Positions 7,260-16,783 of a stretch of 64,000 bases of DNA are shown here, piece after piece (positions within the stretch are counted from its first letter, which is position 1; every line of letters starts with the position of its first letter). The notes under the pieces were generated by a model, which worked only from the letters and a program-made list of their open reading frames with translations, did no database searches and was not told the DNA's origin. Made by a program: the position numbers and the translations under genes. This DNA is from Gemmatimonadota bacterium (lineage in GTDB: Bacteria > Gemmatimonadota > Gemmatimonadetes > Longimicrobiales > Gaopeijiaceae): the NCBI GenBank assembly GCA_027623325.1, contig JAQBXY010000013.1, positions 19,718-83,717 of the forward strand, in the 5' to 3' direction.

Positions 7260-9407
7260 ATGATTCAAAGAATGGAGCGCCAGTTCGCTGGCCGCACACT
7301 TACGCTCGAGATCGGTCGTATGGCCAAACTCGCGCAGGGGTCGTGCCTGGTTCAGTACGGCGACACCGTTGTCCTCTGCGCCGTGACGGTGGATGACAAA
7401 GCCACACACCTACCGTTTTTCCCGCTGACGATCGAGTATCGGGAGAAGTCTTACGCCGCCGGAAAAATTCCCGGCGGATTTTTCAAGCGGGAAGGTCGCC
7501 CGGGTGAGAAGGAAATTCTCTCCGCTCGACAAATCGATCGGCCGATTCGGCCCCTCTTCCCCGACGGCTTCAAGAATGAGACGCAGGTCGCTTGCTTCAT
7601 TCTGTCCGCGGACCAGGAAAACGATGCGGACGTCCTCGCACTGATCGGGACCTCGGTCGCGCTGAACATGTCGAAGGTGCCCTTCAACACACCGGTCGCA
7701 TCGGTGAGAGTTGGACGCATTCAGGGCAACTGGGTGATCAACCCTACCTTCCAGCAGCTGGCCTACTCGGACGTCGATATCGTGGTCGCCGGTTCGGCCC
7801 ACGCCATTACGATGGTCGAGGGCGGCGCGCTCGAAGTACCCGAGGCCGAAATCCTCGAAGCGCTCACGATCGCTCAAGAGGCGATTCGTGAACTGTGCGT
7901 GTTCCAGACGGAATTCCTGGAGGGGCATACCGTTCCCGACATGGAGTGGACCGCGATCCAGCCCGATGCCGACCTGAAGGCGAAGGTCGACTCCGTGGCC
8001 GCGGTTCGCGTCGCCGAGGCGTTGAACCTCGGTGACAAGCAGGAGCGCAATCAGGCGATGGCGGCCGTGACGGAACACGTCATCGCCGAGCTGACCGAGG
8101 AAGACGCGCAGTACGCCGAGCACGCCAAGGACATCGGCGAGATCCTCCGTTCCATCGAGAAGAAGACGATGCGTCGTCAGATCCTGGACAAGGGGGAGAG
8201 GGCCGACGGACGAGGCCTCGACGACATTCGTCAGATTACTTCCGAAGTCGGTGTACTGCCACGAACGCACGGTTCGGCGTTGTTTACTCGAGGGCAGACC
8301 CAGGCGTTGGCCGTCGTGACGTTGGGCACGTCGCGCGACGAGCAGCGCATCGACTCGATCGATTCTCGCGAAGAGATCACGAAGTCGTTCATGCTCCACT
8401 ACAACTTCCCGCCGTTCTCGGTCGGTGAGGCTCGTCCGTTCCGAGGGACGTCGCGCCGCGAGGTCGGTCACGGAAACCTGGCCGAGCGGGCCATACAGCC
8501 CCTTCTGCCTGCCTACGACGACTTTCCATACACGATTCGTATCGTGTCGGACGTGCTCGAGTCCAACGGGTCGTCCTCCATGGCGACGGTCTGCGGATCA
8601 TCGCTCGCGCTCATGGACGCCGGTGTCCCGATCAAGTCCGCTTGTGCGGGCGTAGCCATGGGGCTGATCAAGGAGGGCTCCGATGTGGCAATCCTCACCG
8701 ACATTCTCGGTCTCGAGGATGCACTCGGCGACATGGATTTCAAGGTCGCGGGGACCCGCGCCGGTGTGACCTCGATCCAGATGGACATCAAGATCGAGGG
8801 GCTCACGGTCGAGATCCTGACCGAGGCGCTGGAGCGAGCCCACAAGGGCCGTCTGCACATCCTCGACCAGATGGAGAAGGCGCTCGCAGGACCGCGAGAC
8901 GATCTGTCCGCCTACGCGCCCCGCATCGTGTCCATTCAGATCAACCCCGAGAAGATCGGTGAGATCATTGGGCCGAAGGGCAAGACGATTCGCGCGATCC
9001 AGGAAGAGTCAGGCGCCAAGATCGACATCGACGACTCCGGTATCGTGAAGATCGCGGCTGTTTCCGCTGAAGCCGGCGCGCGAGCACGCGAAATGATCGA
9101 GGCGATCGTCAAGGATCCCGAAGTGGGCCGGATCTACGAAGGTCCGGTCAAGAACACGACCACCTTCGGGGCCTTCGTCGAGATCATGCCGGGCACCGAA
9201 GGCCTCTGCCACATCTCCGAGCTGCAGGAAGCACGTACGGAGAACACGGAGGACGTCGTCAAGAAGGGCGACATCGTTCGCGTGAAGCTTCTCTCGATCG
9301 ACGAGAAGGGCCGACTCCGCCTCTCTCGCAAGGCCGCGATGGCTGAAGATGCGCAGGCCGCGGATGGTGGAGCCTCGGCCGGTGCCGAGGACGGTTCCGA
9401 AGACTAG
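7260..9407 (+). CDS. pnp: Polyribonucleotide nucleotidyltransferase (PNPase)
   Basis: PNPase is the 3'-to-5' phosphorolytic exoribonuclease of mRNA decay. At 715 residues it has the standard layout: first RNase PH domain (GDTVVLCAVT, YREKSYAAGKIPGGFFKREGRP), an all-alpha linker, second RNase PH domain with FPPFSVGEARPFRGTSRREVGHG and SNGSSSMATVCG, then KH (IGEIIGPKGKTIRAIQEESG) and S1 (GPVKNTTTFGAFVEI) domains. The tail is Ala/Glu-rich. The ATG at 7260 is 12 bases after a leader hairpin and has no strong Shine-Dalgarno; the ATG at 7272 is an alternative. It follows rpsO as in most bacteria. Confidence 0.98.
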   Translation: MIQRMERQFAGRTLTLEIGRMAKLAQGSCLVQYGDTVVLCAVTVDDKATHLPFFPLTIEYREKSYAAGKIPGGFFKREGRPGEKEILSARQIDRPIRPLFPDGFKNETQVACFILSADQENDADVLALIGTSVALNMSKVPFNTPVASVRVGRIQGNWVINPTFQQLAYSDVDIVVAGSAHAITMVEGGALEVPEAEILEALTIAQEAIRELCVFQTEFLEGHTVPDMEWTAIQPDADLKAKVDSVAAVRVAEALNLGDKQERNQAMAAVTEHVIAELTEEDAQYAEHAKDIGEILRSIEKKTMRRQILDKGERADGRGLDDIRQITSEVGVLPRTHGSALFTRGQTQALAVVTLGTSRDEQRIDSIDSREEITKSFMLHYNFPPFSVGEARPFRGTSRREVGHGNLAERAIQPLLPAYDDFPYTIRIVSDVLESNGSSSMATVCGSSLALMDAGVPIKSACAGVAMGLIKEGSDVAILTDILGLEDALGDMDFKVAGTRAGVTSIQMDIKIEGLTVEILTEALERAHKGRLHILDQMEKALAGPRDDLSAYAPRIVSIQINPEKIGEIIGPKGKTIRAIQEESGAKIDIDDSGIVKIAAVSAEAGARAREMIEAIVKDPEVGRIYEGPVKNTTTFGAFVEIMPGTEGLCHISELQEARTENTEDVVKKGDIVRVKLLSIDEKGRLRLSRKAAMAEDAQAADGGASAGAEDGSED

Positions 9408-9434
9408 ACCAGGGCGATGAACGAAGCACGAGGG

Positions 9435-9470
9435 CGGAGAGGGCACGGGCGGGCGCCTGTGCCCTCTCCG
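9435..9470 (+). terminator. Terminator-like hairpin after pnp
   Basis: A perfect 12-bp GC-rich stem (9435-9446 with 9459-9470) and a 12-base loop begin 28 bases after the pnp stop. It is followed by ATTTCCCC, so the U-tract is weak. It probably ends or attenuates the superoperon. It also argues against starting the next gene at the ATG at 9417, since the hairpin would then lie inside the coding sequence. Confidence 0.6.
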
Positions 9471-9518
9471 ATTTCCCCGACGGCGGAACCGGCCTCGGCG
9501 TCGGCCACGACCGACGCG

Positions 9519-10754
9519 ATGGTGGAGTCCCGGCTCGACAACGGCATCCGGGTTCTGAGTGAGAAGATCCCTGGGGTCCGTTCGGCGGCCGTCGGTGTTT
9601 GGATCCGTCAGGGTGCGGCGCACGAGACCGCAGTCCAAACGGGTGTAAGCCATTTGCTCGAACACATGGTGTTCAAAGGCACCGCCAAACGCTCGGCGCT
9701 CGAAATTGCCGACGCGCTCGAGGGACTGGGTGGCTCACTCGACGCGTACACCAGCCGGGAGCACACCTCCTACCAGGCGCGGGTGCTCGACGAACACCTT
9801 CCCGAAGCCCTCGATGTGCTTGCGGACTTGGTTCTGGCTCCCCGACTCGATGATGCGGATCTCGCCCTCGAGCGTGAAGTGGTTCTGGAAGAGATCGCAC
9901 AAGTCGAGGACACCCCGGATGATCTGGTTTTCGAGCTGCACGGCCATCGGCTCTGGGGTGAGCACTCCTACGGGCGCTCGATCTTGGGAACCAACGACTC
10001 CGTCACGAGCATGCCCCGAGACACGCTCCGGGCGATCCACTCGGATCGTTATGTAGGAGACAATCTCGTGGTCGCGGCGGCCGGCAACGTCGATCACGAC
10101 GACTTCGTGGACCGTGTGGAGGGGCTGTTCGGAGGGCTCGGGCGTGGTGCCCGCGCCGCCGTGGTTTCGGCCCCTCCGGAGACGACGACCGGTGTGGAAA
10201 TCGTGGAACGACCCACGGCGCAAACCCACATCGTGTTCGGGACTGCAGCTCCTGGTCACTCCCACGAAGATCGTTATGCGCTGATCTTGCTTTCATCCGC
10301 GCTCGGGGGGGGCATGAGTTCCCGGCTCTTTCAGCGCGTGCGAGAGGAACTGGGTCTCTGTTACTCCGTCTTTACCTATCAGAATTTTTTCGGCGTCGCC
10401 GGAGTAACCGGCGTCTACGTGGGCACGCGCCCCGGCACGGCGGAACAGGCTGCGGCGGCGGTGCGGGAAGAAATGACGCGAGTCGCGACGGAGGGCCTTT
10501 CGGCGTCGGACCTCGACCGAATCAAGCGCCAGCTAAAAGGCCAGGTGATGCTGTCGCTCGAGTCCACGGGCTCTCGGCTGTACCGGCTCGCTTCGTTCGC
10601 GCTCCACGAGGAGCCGTTCCGTGGGCTCGATGACGTCCTCGAGCGCATTGATTCGGTCTCGGAAGCCGACATTAGACGGGTGGGGGAGCGCTTTTTCGAT
10701 CCGACCCGACACCTTGAGTTGAGACTCGGGCCCGCGGACAGTCGCGACGCCTAG
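9519..10754 (+). CDS. M16 family zinc metallopeptidase (processing-peptidase-like)
   Basis: A pitrilysin-type M16 peptidase of about 411 residues from the ATG at 9519. The inverted zinc site HLLEH lies at residues 45-49, and the downstream Glu ligand is in the ALEREVVLEEI segment. The C-terminal half has the family's FGTAAPGHSHEDRYAL and GGGMSSRLFQRVREELGLCYSV motifs. The length fits the single-chain bacterial homologues of mitochondrial processing peptidase beta that usually follow pnp. An upstream ATG at 9417 would add 34 low-complexity residues and span a terminator-like hairpin, so I prefer 9519. Substrate is unknown. Confidence 0.92.
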   Translation: MVESRLDNGIRVLSEKIPGVRSAAVGVWIRQGAAHETAVQTGVSHLLEHMVFKGTAKRSALEIADALEGLGGSLDAYTSREHTSYQARVLDEHLPEALDVLADLVLAPRLDDADLALEREVVLEEIAQVEDTPDDLVFELHGHRLWGEHSYGRSILGTNDSVTSMPRDTLRAIHSDRYVGDNLVVAAAGNVDHDDFVDRVEGLFGGLGRGARAAVVSAPPETTTGVEIVERPTAQTHIVFGTAAPGHSHEDRYALILLSSALGGGMSSRLFQRVREELGLCYSVFTYQNFFGVAGVTGVYVGTRPGTAEQAAAAVREEMTRVATEGLSASDLDRIKRQLKGQVMLSLESTGSRLYRLASFALHEEPFRGLDDVLERIDSVSEADIRRVGERFFDPTRHLELRLGPADSRDA

Positions 10755-10793
10755 GTTCGACCCTGTTTGCCAAATCCAACACGAGAGACTGAG

Positions 10794-11924
10794 ATGCTGA
10801 TTGGCGTACCGAAGGAGATCAAGCCCGACGAGTATCGGGTCGCCCTGACCCCGGCGGGGGCAGAGATGCTCGCCCATGCCGGTCACCAGGTCTTCGTGGA
10901 GCAGGGGGCGGGTCTCGGGAGCGGGTTCACAGACGACTACTACGAGAATGCAGGCGCCACCATGCTCGGGACTGCCGCCGAAGTTTGGGCGAAGGCCGAG
11001 ATGATCATGAAGGTGAAGGAGCCAATCAGCCCTGAGTGGCCGCACATGCGAAAGGGACAGGTGATCTTCACCTACTTCCACTTCGCAGCCGCCGAGGACC
11101 TGACGAAGGCCGTGATCGCTTCGGGCGCCATCGCCATCGCATATGAAACGGTCGAGTTGCCGTCCGGTGAGCTGCCACTTCTCACTCCGATGAGTGAAGT
11201 AGCGGGACGGATGGCCGTCCAGGAAGGCGCCAAGTACCTCGAGAAGCCACAGGGTGGGCTCGGAGTGCTTCTCGGTGGCGTGCCCGGGGTGAAGCCTGGC
11301 AAAGTCCTGATCCTCGGTGGCGGCGTCGTGGGCACGAACGCCGCAAAGATGGCCGCGGGAATCGGTGCGCGCGTCGCCATCATGGACATCAGCCTCGAGC
11401 GTCTGCGGTACCTCGATGATGTGATGCCGGCGAACGTGCATACGCTCTTCAGCACGCGATATGCGATCCGCAAGCAGGTCGAGGACGCAGATCTGATCAT
11501 CGGTGCCGTTCTGATTCCGGGTGCCAAGGCGCCGAGTCTGATCACGCGCGAGGACCTGAGCCTGATGCGTGAGGGAACAGTGATCGTCGACGTTGCGGTG
11601 GATCAGGGCGGCTGCGTGGAGACCATCAAGCCCACGACGCACAAGGACCCCGTGTACACGGTCGATGGCGTGATCCACTACGCTGTTGCGAATATGCCGG
11701 GGGGTGTGCCGCGAACGAGCACGTTAGCGCTCACCAACGCCACGCTGCCGTACGCGGTGGCGCTTGCCGGCAAGGGCTGGAAGAGGGCGTGCGCGGACAA
11801 CGCGGCTCTCAAGTACGGAGTGAATGTCGTGGATGGTCACGTTACGTACCGTGGGGTGGCTGACGCCTTCGGGATGGACTTCCGGCAGGTGGACGACTTC
11901 CTGTCCGGATCAGCGGACGCATAA
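10794..11924 (+). CDS. ald: Alanine dehydrogenase
   Basis: Ald catalyses NAD-dependent interconversion of L-alanine with pyruvate and ammonia. The 376-residue protein starts [20 protein letters not shown], the family signature; the conserved domain begins exactly at the ATG at 10794, so an upstream in-frame ATG at 10767 is rejected. The NAD-binding fold shows [17 protein letters not shown]. The motifs [16 protein letters not shown] and [21 protein letters not shown] are typical. It stops 1 base before the likely dut start. Confidence 0.97.
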   Translation: MLIGVPKEIKPDEYRVALTPAGAEMLAHAGHQVFVEQGAGLGSGFTDDYYENAGATMLGTAAEVWAKAEMIMKVKEPISPEWPHMRKGQVIFTYFHFAAAEDLTKAVIASGAIAIAYETVELPSGELPLLTPMSEVAGRMAVQEGAKYLEKPQGGLGVLLGGVPGVKPGKVLILGGGVVGTNAAKMAAGIGARVAIMDISLERLRYLDDVMPANVHTLFSTRYAIRKQVEDADLIIGAVLIPGAKAPSLITREDLSLMREGTVIVDVAVDQGGCVETIKPTTHKDPVYTVDGVIHYAVANMPGGVPRTSTLALTNATLPYAVALAGKGWKRACADNAALKYGVNVVDGHVTYRGVADAFGMDFRQVDDFLSGSADA

Positions 11925-11925
11925 G

Positions 11926-12366
11926 GTGGAGGTCCGGTTCACGAGGCTGCGTTCGAATCCCGACCTGCCGCTGCCCGAGCGCGCGACAGCGCTTGCGGCA
12001 GGGTACGATGTGCGTTCGGCGGAGGATACCGTCGTCTTGCACCCGGGTGAGATTCGCCTCGTGAACACGGGCCTTCTTATGGAGCTTCCCGAAGGTGTGG
12101 AGTGCCAGGTTCGTCCTCGGTCTGGACTGGCGCTGAAGCACGGTATCACGCTTCCGAATAGTCCGGGGACGATCGACCCGGACTATCGGGGAGAGGTCCG
12201 GGTGATTATGCAGAACCTGGGAACCGAGCCCGTGACCCTCGAGCGCGGGGAACGAATCGCGCAGTTGGTGTTCGCACGATTCGAAACGCCCGATGTGATC
12301 GAAGTACATGAGGTTTCGTCGACCGAACGGGGCGATGGGGGGTTCGGTAGCACAGGGAAAGGCTGA
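11926..12366 (+). CDS. dut: Deoxyuridine 5'-triphosphate nucleotidohydrolase
   Basis: dUTPase hydrolyses dUTP to dUMP and pyrophosphate, keeping uracil out of DNA and feeding thymidylate synthesis. The 146-residue trimeric-type protein shows motif 1 [11 protein letters not shown], motif 2 [12 protein letters not shown], motif 3 [11 protein letters not shown], motif 4 RGERIAQLV and the C-terminal P-loop-like motif 5 [12 protein letters not shown]. The start is the GTG at 11926, two bases after the ald stop; everything upstream in this frame is ald read out of frame. Confidence 0.96.
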   Translation: MEVRFTRLRSNPDLPLPERATALAAGYDVRSAEDTVVLHPGEIRLVNTGLLMELPEGVECQVRPRSGLALKHGITLPNSPGTIDPDYRGEVRVIMQNLGTEPVTLERGERIAQLVFARFETPDVIEVHEVSSTERGDGGFGSTGKG

Positions 12367-12471
12367 TCCGAACACGATACTAGCACCCGGGTCGAGGTAA
12401 ACGTATGTTCATTCCGCCCTGCCCGAGAGCCAAGATGGCCCCGCTGAACGCCTTAGGCCGCCCTTAGCGCA

Positions 12472-13524
12472 TTGACGTTGCTCACTGATCTCACGAATTG
12501 GCTGAATTCCGGTAGCCTGATTCCCGTTAACGACATCGCTGTCGACCTAGGAACGGCGAACACGCTCGTCTACGTGAAGGGCGAAGGGATCGTTCTGAAC
12601 GAGCCATCCGTGGTGGCCGTCGAGCGCGGGAGCCGCCGGATCAAGGGAATCGGCCTCGAGGCGAAGCGGATGCTCGGCCGGACCCCGGAGGGCATCGAGG
12701 CGATCCGTCCGCTCAAGGACGGGGTGATCGCCGACGTGGACGTCACGGAGATGATGCTGCGTCACTTCCTGAAGCAGGTCACGTCGAAACGTATCTTTCG
12801 GATCAAGCCGAGGGTCGTCGTCGGAGTCCCATCGGGCATCACCGAGTTGGAACGGCGCGCCGTTCGGTCGTCGGCAATGTCAGCGGGCGCCAAAGCCGTC
12901 TACATGGTGGACGAACCGATGGCCGCGGCGATCGGGGTGGGCCTTCCCGTGGAGACCCCGACGGGGAACATGGTGATCGACATCGGTGGCGGAACCACCG
13001 AGATCGCGGTCATCGCGCTCTCGGGGATCGTTTCCAACACCTCGATCCGAGTGGGTGGTGATGAACTCGACGCGGCGATCGTGACCTTTCTGCGCAAGAA
13101 CTACAACCTGCTCATCGGCGAACCGACGGCCGAGGCCATCAAGATCCAGATCGGATCGGCCTTCGACTTCGGTGAAGAGCGGGAAATGGACGTGAAGGGT
13201 AGGGATCTGGTATCGGGTATTCCCAAGACGGTGACCGTTCATTCCCAGGAGGTCCGGGAGTGCATCCAGGAGCCGATTCAGGCGATCGTCGAGGCGGTGC
13301 GCCGGGCGCTGGAGATTACGCCTCCGGAGCTGTCGTCCGATATCGTCGATCGAGGGATCGTCATGACAGGTGGGGGTGCGCTCATCCGCGGACTCGACCG
13401 ACTGTTGAAGCACGAGACGAATCTCCCGATCCATGTGGACGAGGAACCGCTCACGTGTGTCGTTCGCGGTGCCGGTCGGATTCTTGACGACCTAGTGAAA
13501 TACCGCTCTGTCCTAGTCCAGTAG
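12472..13524 (+). CDS. mreB: Rod shape-determining protein MreB
   Basis: MreB is the bacterial actin homologue that polymerises under the inner membrane and guides the elongasome. The 350-residue protein has the phosphate 1 motif [12 protein letters not shown], phosphate 2 motif [14 protein letters not shown], the adenosine motif [11 protein letters not shown], and the [10 protein letters not shown] segment. The start is a TTG at 12472; the N-terminal [14 protein letters not shown] fits MreB's amphipathic leader. It opens the mreB-mreC-mreD-mrdA-rodA operon. The 105-base gap upstream may contain its promoter, but I see no convincing boxes. Confidence 0.97.
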   Translation: MTLLTDLTNWLNSGSLIPVNDIAVDLGTANTLVYVKGEGIVLNEPSVVAVERGSRRIKGIGLEAKRMLGRTPEGIEAIRPLKDGVIADVDVTEMMLRHFLKQVTSKRIFRIKPRVVVGVPSGITELERRAVRSSAMSAGAKAVYMVDEPMAAAIGVGLPVETPTGNMVIDIGGGTTEIAVIALSGIVSNTSIRVGGDELDAAIVTFLRKNYNLLIGEPTAEAIKIQIGSAFDFGEEREMDVKGRDLVSGIPKTVTVHSQEVRECIQEPIQAIVEAVRRALEITPPELSSDIVDRGIVMTGGGALIRGLDRLLKHETNLPIHVDEEPLTCVVRGAGRILDDLVKYRSVLVQ

Positions 13525-13536
13525 GCGGTTAGCAGG

Positions 13537-14427
13537 TTGCCCACGTACGGCAACGAGCCCGAGACCAACGGTCGCCAGCGAGACTTCGTCGTCGCAGGGA
13601 TCATTTTGGTTTTGGCGCTGTTCACCTCCTACCTTTCCGAAGCGAGCCAACAGAGGGTTTCTGCAGCATTGCAGGTCAGTGTCTTGCGCCCCTTCATCGC
13701 GACGCAGGCTCGGCTGGCGGACTCCCGGCTCCGAGCCACCCAGATCGACTCCCTGACCGCGGAGCTCGACGCGTTGTCGGCGATGATGTCGACACACGCC
13801 GCACTCGTCGATGAGAACCGTACCCTCCGTGATCTGATGGACCTCGGGGCTCGCGCCGGTACCAATTATCAGCCGGCGACGGTACTCCGGCCGGGGACCG
13901 CAGGTTCGGAGAGCATGTTTCTCGTGGACGTCGGCTCGGACCACGGGATCCAGCGCGGCTCGCCTGTTGTGAGCCCGCAGGGGCTCGTCGGCGTGATTCG
14001 TGAGGTGCGCCCGGGGAGTTCCGTAGGAATGGACTGGAGTCACCCTGAATTCCGTGCGAGCGCGATGCTCGCCGACGGCACGACCTACGGGATGGTGGAG
14101 AATCGCCGGGGGCGTTTCCGCGAGGAGGACCGCCTGGTCTTGAACGGGGTCGCCTACAACGAGCCGGTGGGCCCGGGAATCGTTGTCGTGACGAGTGGAC
14201 TCGGTGACGTCTTTCCCCGCGGAATACCCATCGGTCGGATCGACGGGCTCGCCTCTACCCAGGGGAGTTGGCTGAAGATCTACTGGCTGGAGCCGATGGT
14301 ACATCCGGGTTCGGCGACCCACGTGTTGGTCCTCACGAGCGAAGTGAGTCCCGACGTCTCGGACGTCTGGCCAAGCGATTCGATACGGACGGGGGAAGAA
14401 GCGGCACGCGGGGGGCCGGGCTCTTGA
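13537..14427 (+). CDS. mreC: Rod shape-determining protein MreC
   Basis: MreC is a bitopic inner-membrane protein whose periplasmic beta domains link MreB to PBP2. The 296-residue protein has one N-terminal membrane segment (residues about 18-34), a short coiled-coil (about 55-95, LTAELDALSAMM...NRTLRDLM), then the MreC fold with DVGSDHGIQRGSPVVSPQGLVGVI and VVTSGLGDVFPRGIPIG. The tail is short and polar. The start is a TTG/ATG-type weak start just after mreB; overlap with mreD is 4 bases. Confidence 0.93.
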   Translation: MPTYGNEPETNGRQRDFVVAGIILVLALFTSYLSEASQQRVSAALQVSVLRPFIATQARLADSRLRATQIDSLTAELDALSAMMSTHAALVDENRTLRDLMDLGARAGTNYQPATVLRPGTAGSESMFLVDVGSDHGIQRGSPVVSPQGLVGVIREVRPGSSVGMDWSHPEFRASAMLADGTTYGMVENRRGRFREEDRLVLNGVAYNEPVGPGIVVVTSGLGDVFPRGIPIGRIDGLASTQGSWLKIYWLEPMVHPGSATHVLVLTSEVSPDVSDVWPSDSIRTGEEAARGGPGS

Positions 14428-14906
14428 GTACTCGAGTGAGGCTGCGCGTATGGGTGCTGATCGCCCTCCTCTTCGTGCTGCACTTCATGTTGCATGTCGG
14501 CTTCGGCTTCGCGGACGGCGCTCCCGACCTGCTGACGGTCTCCCTTCTGCTTGCTGCCCGAGAAATTGGCTTCGGACGAGCTGCTGCGGTGGGATTGATC
14601 TTCGGCCTTCTCGAGGACGCACTCACCGTCTTGGCCTTCGGGGCCAACAGCATCGCAATGACCCTTACCGCGATCGGTGGGGCGTTTACCCGGGATCTCT
14701 TCGTCGGCGATTCGCGGGTGTTCCTCGTGTCCTATCTTGTCATCGGAAAGTGGGCGCGAGACCTGGTTCACTGGATCGCGGTCGGTGAGGGTCTGAGACA
14801 GCCGTTCGTGGACCAAGTGCTGATTCAGGGAGCGATCGGGGCGGGGTACGCCGCTCTGGTCGGCATCGTGCTCGCAGGGCTGACCGGCCTGGGAAGAGAA
14901 GCGTGA
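14424..14906 (+). CDS. mreD: Rod shape-determining protein MreD
   Basis: MreD is the small multi-spanning inner-membrane partner of MreC. The protein is about 160 residues with hydrophobic segments at roughly 8-24, 32-45, 50-72, 75-90 and 135-155. The motif FGFADGAPDLLTVSLLLAA near the N-terminus and GLIFGLLEDALT match the family. I chose the TTG at 14424, overlapping the mreC stop; GTG at 14436 is also possible. Sequence identity in this family is low, so the call rests on membrane topology, the LLEDAL motif and operon position. Confidence 0.88.
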   Translation: MSTRVRLRVWVLIALLFVLHFMLHVGFGFADGAPDLLTVSLLLAAREIGFGRAAAVGLIFGLLEDALTVLAFGANSIAMTLTAIGGAFTRDLFVGDSRVFLVSYLVIGKWARDLVHWIAVGEGLRQPFVDQVLIQGAIGAGYAALVGIVLAGLTGLGREA

Positions 14907-16783
14907 ACATTCACCACCCGCACGAGCGACAGCGTCGAGCGTTAGGGGCCTACCTGACCGTCGCGTTGTTCATGGGCACGTTGGTGTTCGGGTTCTTCCG
15001 CATTCAAGTGCTGCGCTCGAGTACCTGGGAGCTCAGGGCGGTCTCGAACCGGATCCGCACTCTGCCGATTCCCGCGCCGCGCGGTACGATCTACGACCGA
15101 AATGGGAAGATCCTAGCCGATAACGTACCGGGCTACTCCGTGACGATTCTGCCCGCGCCGGTCGACTCGGTGCGCGCCACGCTGACGCGGATGGCCGAGC
15201 ACATGGACCTGTCCGATGCACGGATCGAGCAGGTGATTCGTCGGCTCCGACAGTACGGACGAGAGGTCGTCGTCGACTCCGACGCGCCGTTCGAGGCGGT
15301 GTCCGCGCTCGAGGAACGCAGGGCGGACTTTCCCGGCGTGTACGTCGAAATGAGACCGCGGAGACGGTACCTGTTGAACGATGCTGCGGGGCACCTCATG
15401 GGCTACGTCGGAGAGATCACCGCCGAAGAGCTAGGATCGGCGGCCTTCCCGTCGCCGCGGTACGACGAGGGCATGATCGTTGGGAAGATCGGAATCGAAC
15501 GACAGTACGAGGCGGTTCTTCAGGGGATTGACGGACTTCGTTACGTGGAGTTCGACGCGCGAGGACGCATCGTCGGGGACTTCACCGGCGCCGAGATGAA
15601 TCCCGCCCAGTCGGGTGGGGACATTCACCTCAATATTGACCTCGATCTTCAGCGGTGGGTTCATGAGATCTTCCCGGACACACTCTCCGGCGCGATCGTC
15701 GCGCTCGACCCCGCGGACGGAGGTGTACTCGCACTTTATTCAGCTCCCGGGTACGACCCGAACCTCTTCGTGGGAGGAATCGAGAACGCTGACTGGGATG
15801 GACTCAACACCGACGAACGCAAGCCGCTCTTCGATCGATCGGTCCTAGGCTTATACGCGCCGGCCTCGACGTGGAAGCTGGCCGCTGCCGGAATCGCGCT
15901 CGACCTCGGAGTCGTCGTCCCGGATGAGGTCATGCCCGAACCATGTACAGGGTCGTGGTTCTTCGGCAACCGATCGTGGCGCTGCTGGAACCCTGAGGGA
16001 CACGGCTACAACACGCTTGCGGAGGCCATCGGGAATTCCTGCGACGTCTACTTCTATCAACTCGGATTGCGAGTTGGATTGGCGTCCCTCCTCGAGAGGG
16101 CTACGGACATCGGATTCAGCCGTCGTTGTGGCATCGACCTGCCCCAGGAGAGTCAGGGGATCTTCCCGGATCAGTTGTCCTGGTTCCAGCGCGAGTTTGG
16201 ATATCGCCCCACTGAAGGTGAGGCGCTGAACCTGGCTATCGGCCAGGGCCCGAACTCACAGACGCCCCTAAAGATGGCTCAATTCTATGTTGCGCTTGCC
16301 CGAGACGGATCCGCCCCGGCGCCTGCGATCGCCAAGGAGGCGCCCTTGAGAGAGGGCTGGAGCCTCAACTTGCAGGCCGACCACATGGATGCGCTGCGCG
16401 AGGGACTCCGGCGTGTCACGGCGCGCGGCGGAACCGCCCACTTCGGCACGGCCCTCGAATACTGGGATGTCTTCGGAAAGACGGGCACGGGCCAGAACCC
16501 GCTCAGCGTGCGGGGACTCGCAGAAGACCACGCGTGGTTCGCCGGTTTGGCTGGGCCTCCCGGGGAGCTACCGGAGATCGTGGTCGTCGCCGTGGTGGAA
16601 TACGGGGCGAGCGGATCGGCGGTCGCGGCCCCCCTCGTAGCCAAAACGGCCGACTACTACTTACGCCGCAAGTACGACATCCCGGTCGACAGCGTGCAGA
16701 CCTACTTGGAGCATATCCGGAGGGGTCCGGTGCCTGCGTGGTATCCTCGGCGCTTCCCGATGACCACATCCGGCGGCCGATGA
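14903..16783 (+). CDS. mrdA: Penicillin-binding protein 2 (elongation transpeptidase)
   Basis: PBP2 is the class B transpeptidase of the elongasome that cross-links new peptidoglycan in the side wall. The 626-residue protein has one membrane anchor (about residues 14-34), the dimerisation domain with APRGTIYDRNGKILADNVP, and the transpeptidase domain. The catalytic Ser is in STWK at 322-325, the second motif is SCD at 379-381, and the third is KTGTG from 526. It overlaps mreD and rodA by 4 bases each, the classic partner order. Confidence 0.97.
   Translation: MNIHHPHERQRRALGAYLTVALFMGTLVFGFFRIQVLRSSTWELRAVSNRIRTLPIPAPRGTIYDRNGKILADNVPGYSVTILPAPVDSVRATLTRMAEHMDLSDARIEQVIRRLRQYGREVVVDSDAPFEAVSALEERRADFPGVYVEMRPRRRYLLNDAAGHLMGYVGEITAEELGSAAFPSPRYDEGMIVGKIGIERQYEAVLQGIDGLRYVEFDARGRIVGDFTGAEMNPAQSGGDIHLNIDLDLQRWVHEIFPDTLSGAIVALDPADGGVLALYSAPGYDPNLFVGGIENADWDGLNTDERKPLFDRSVLGLYAPASTWKLAAAGIALDLGVVVPDEVMPEPCTGSWFFGNRSWRCWNPEGHGYNTLAEAIGNSCDVYFYQLGLRVGLASLLERATDIGFSRRCGIDLPQESQGIFPDQLSWFQREFGYRPTEGEALNLAIGQGPNSQTPLKMAQFYVALARDGSAPAPAIAKEAPLREGWSLNLQADHMDALREGLRRVTARGGTAHFGTALEYWDVFGKTGTGQNPLSVRGLAEDHAWFAGLAGPPGELPEIVVVAVVEYGASGSAVAAPLVAKTADYYLRRKYDIPVDSVQTYLEHIRRGPVPAWYPRRFPMTTSGGR

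Noticed and set aside
11948..11965. T-arm-like GTTCGAATCCC suggesting a tRNA
   Set aside because: It lies inside dut, codes for conserved-context residues RSNPDL, and no acceptor or anticodon stem can be formed around it.
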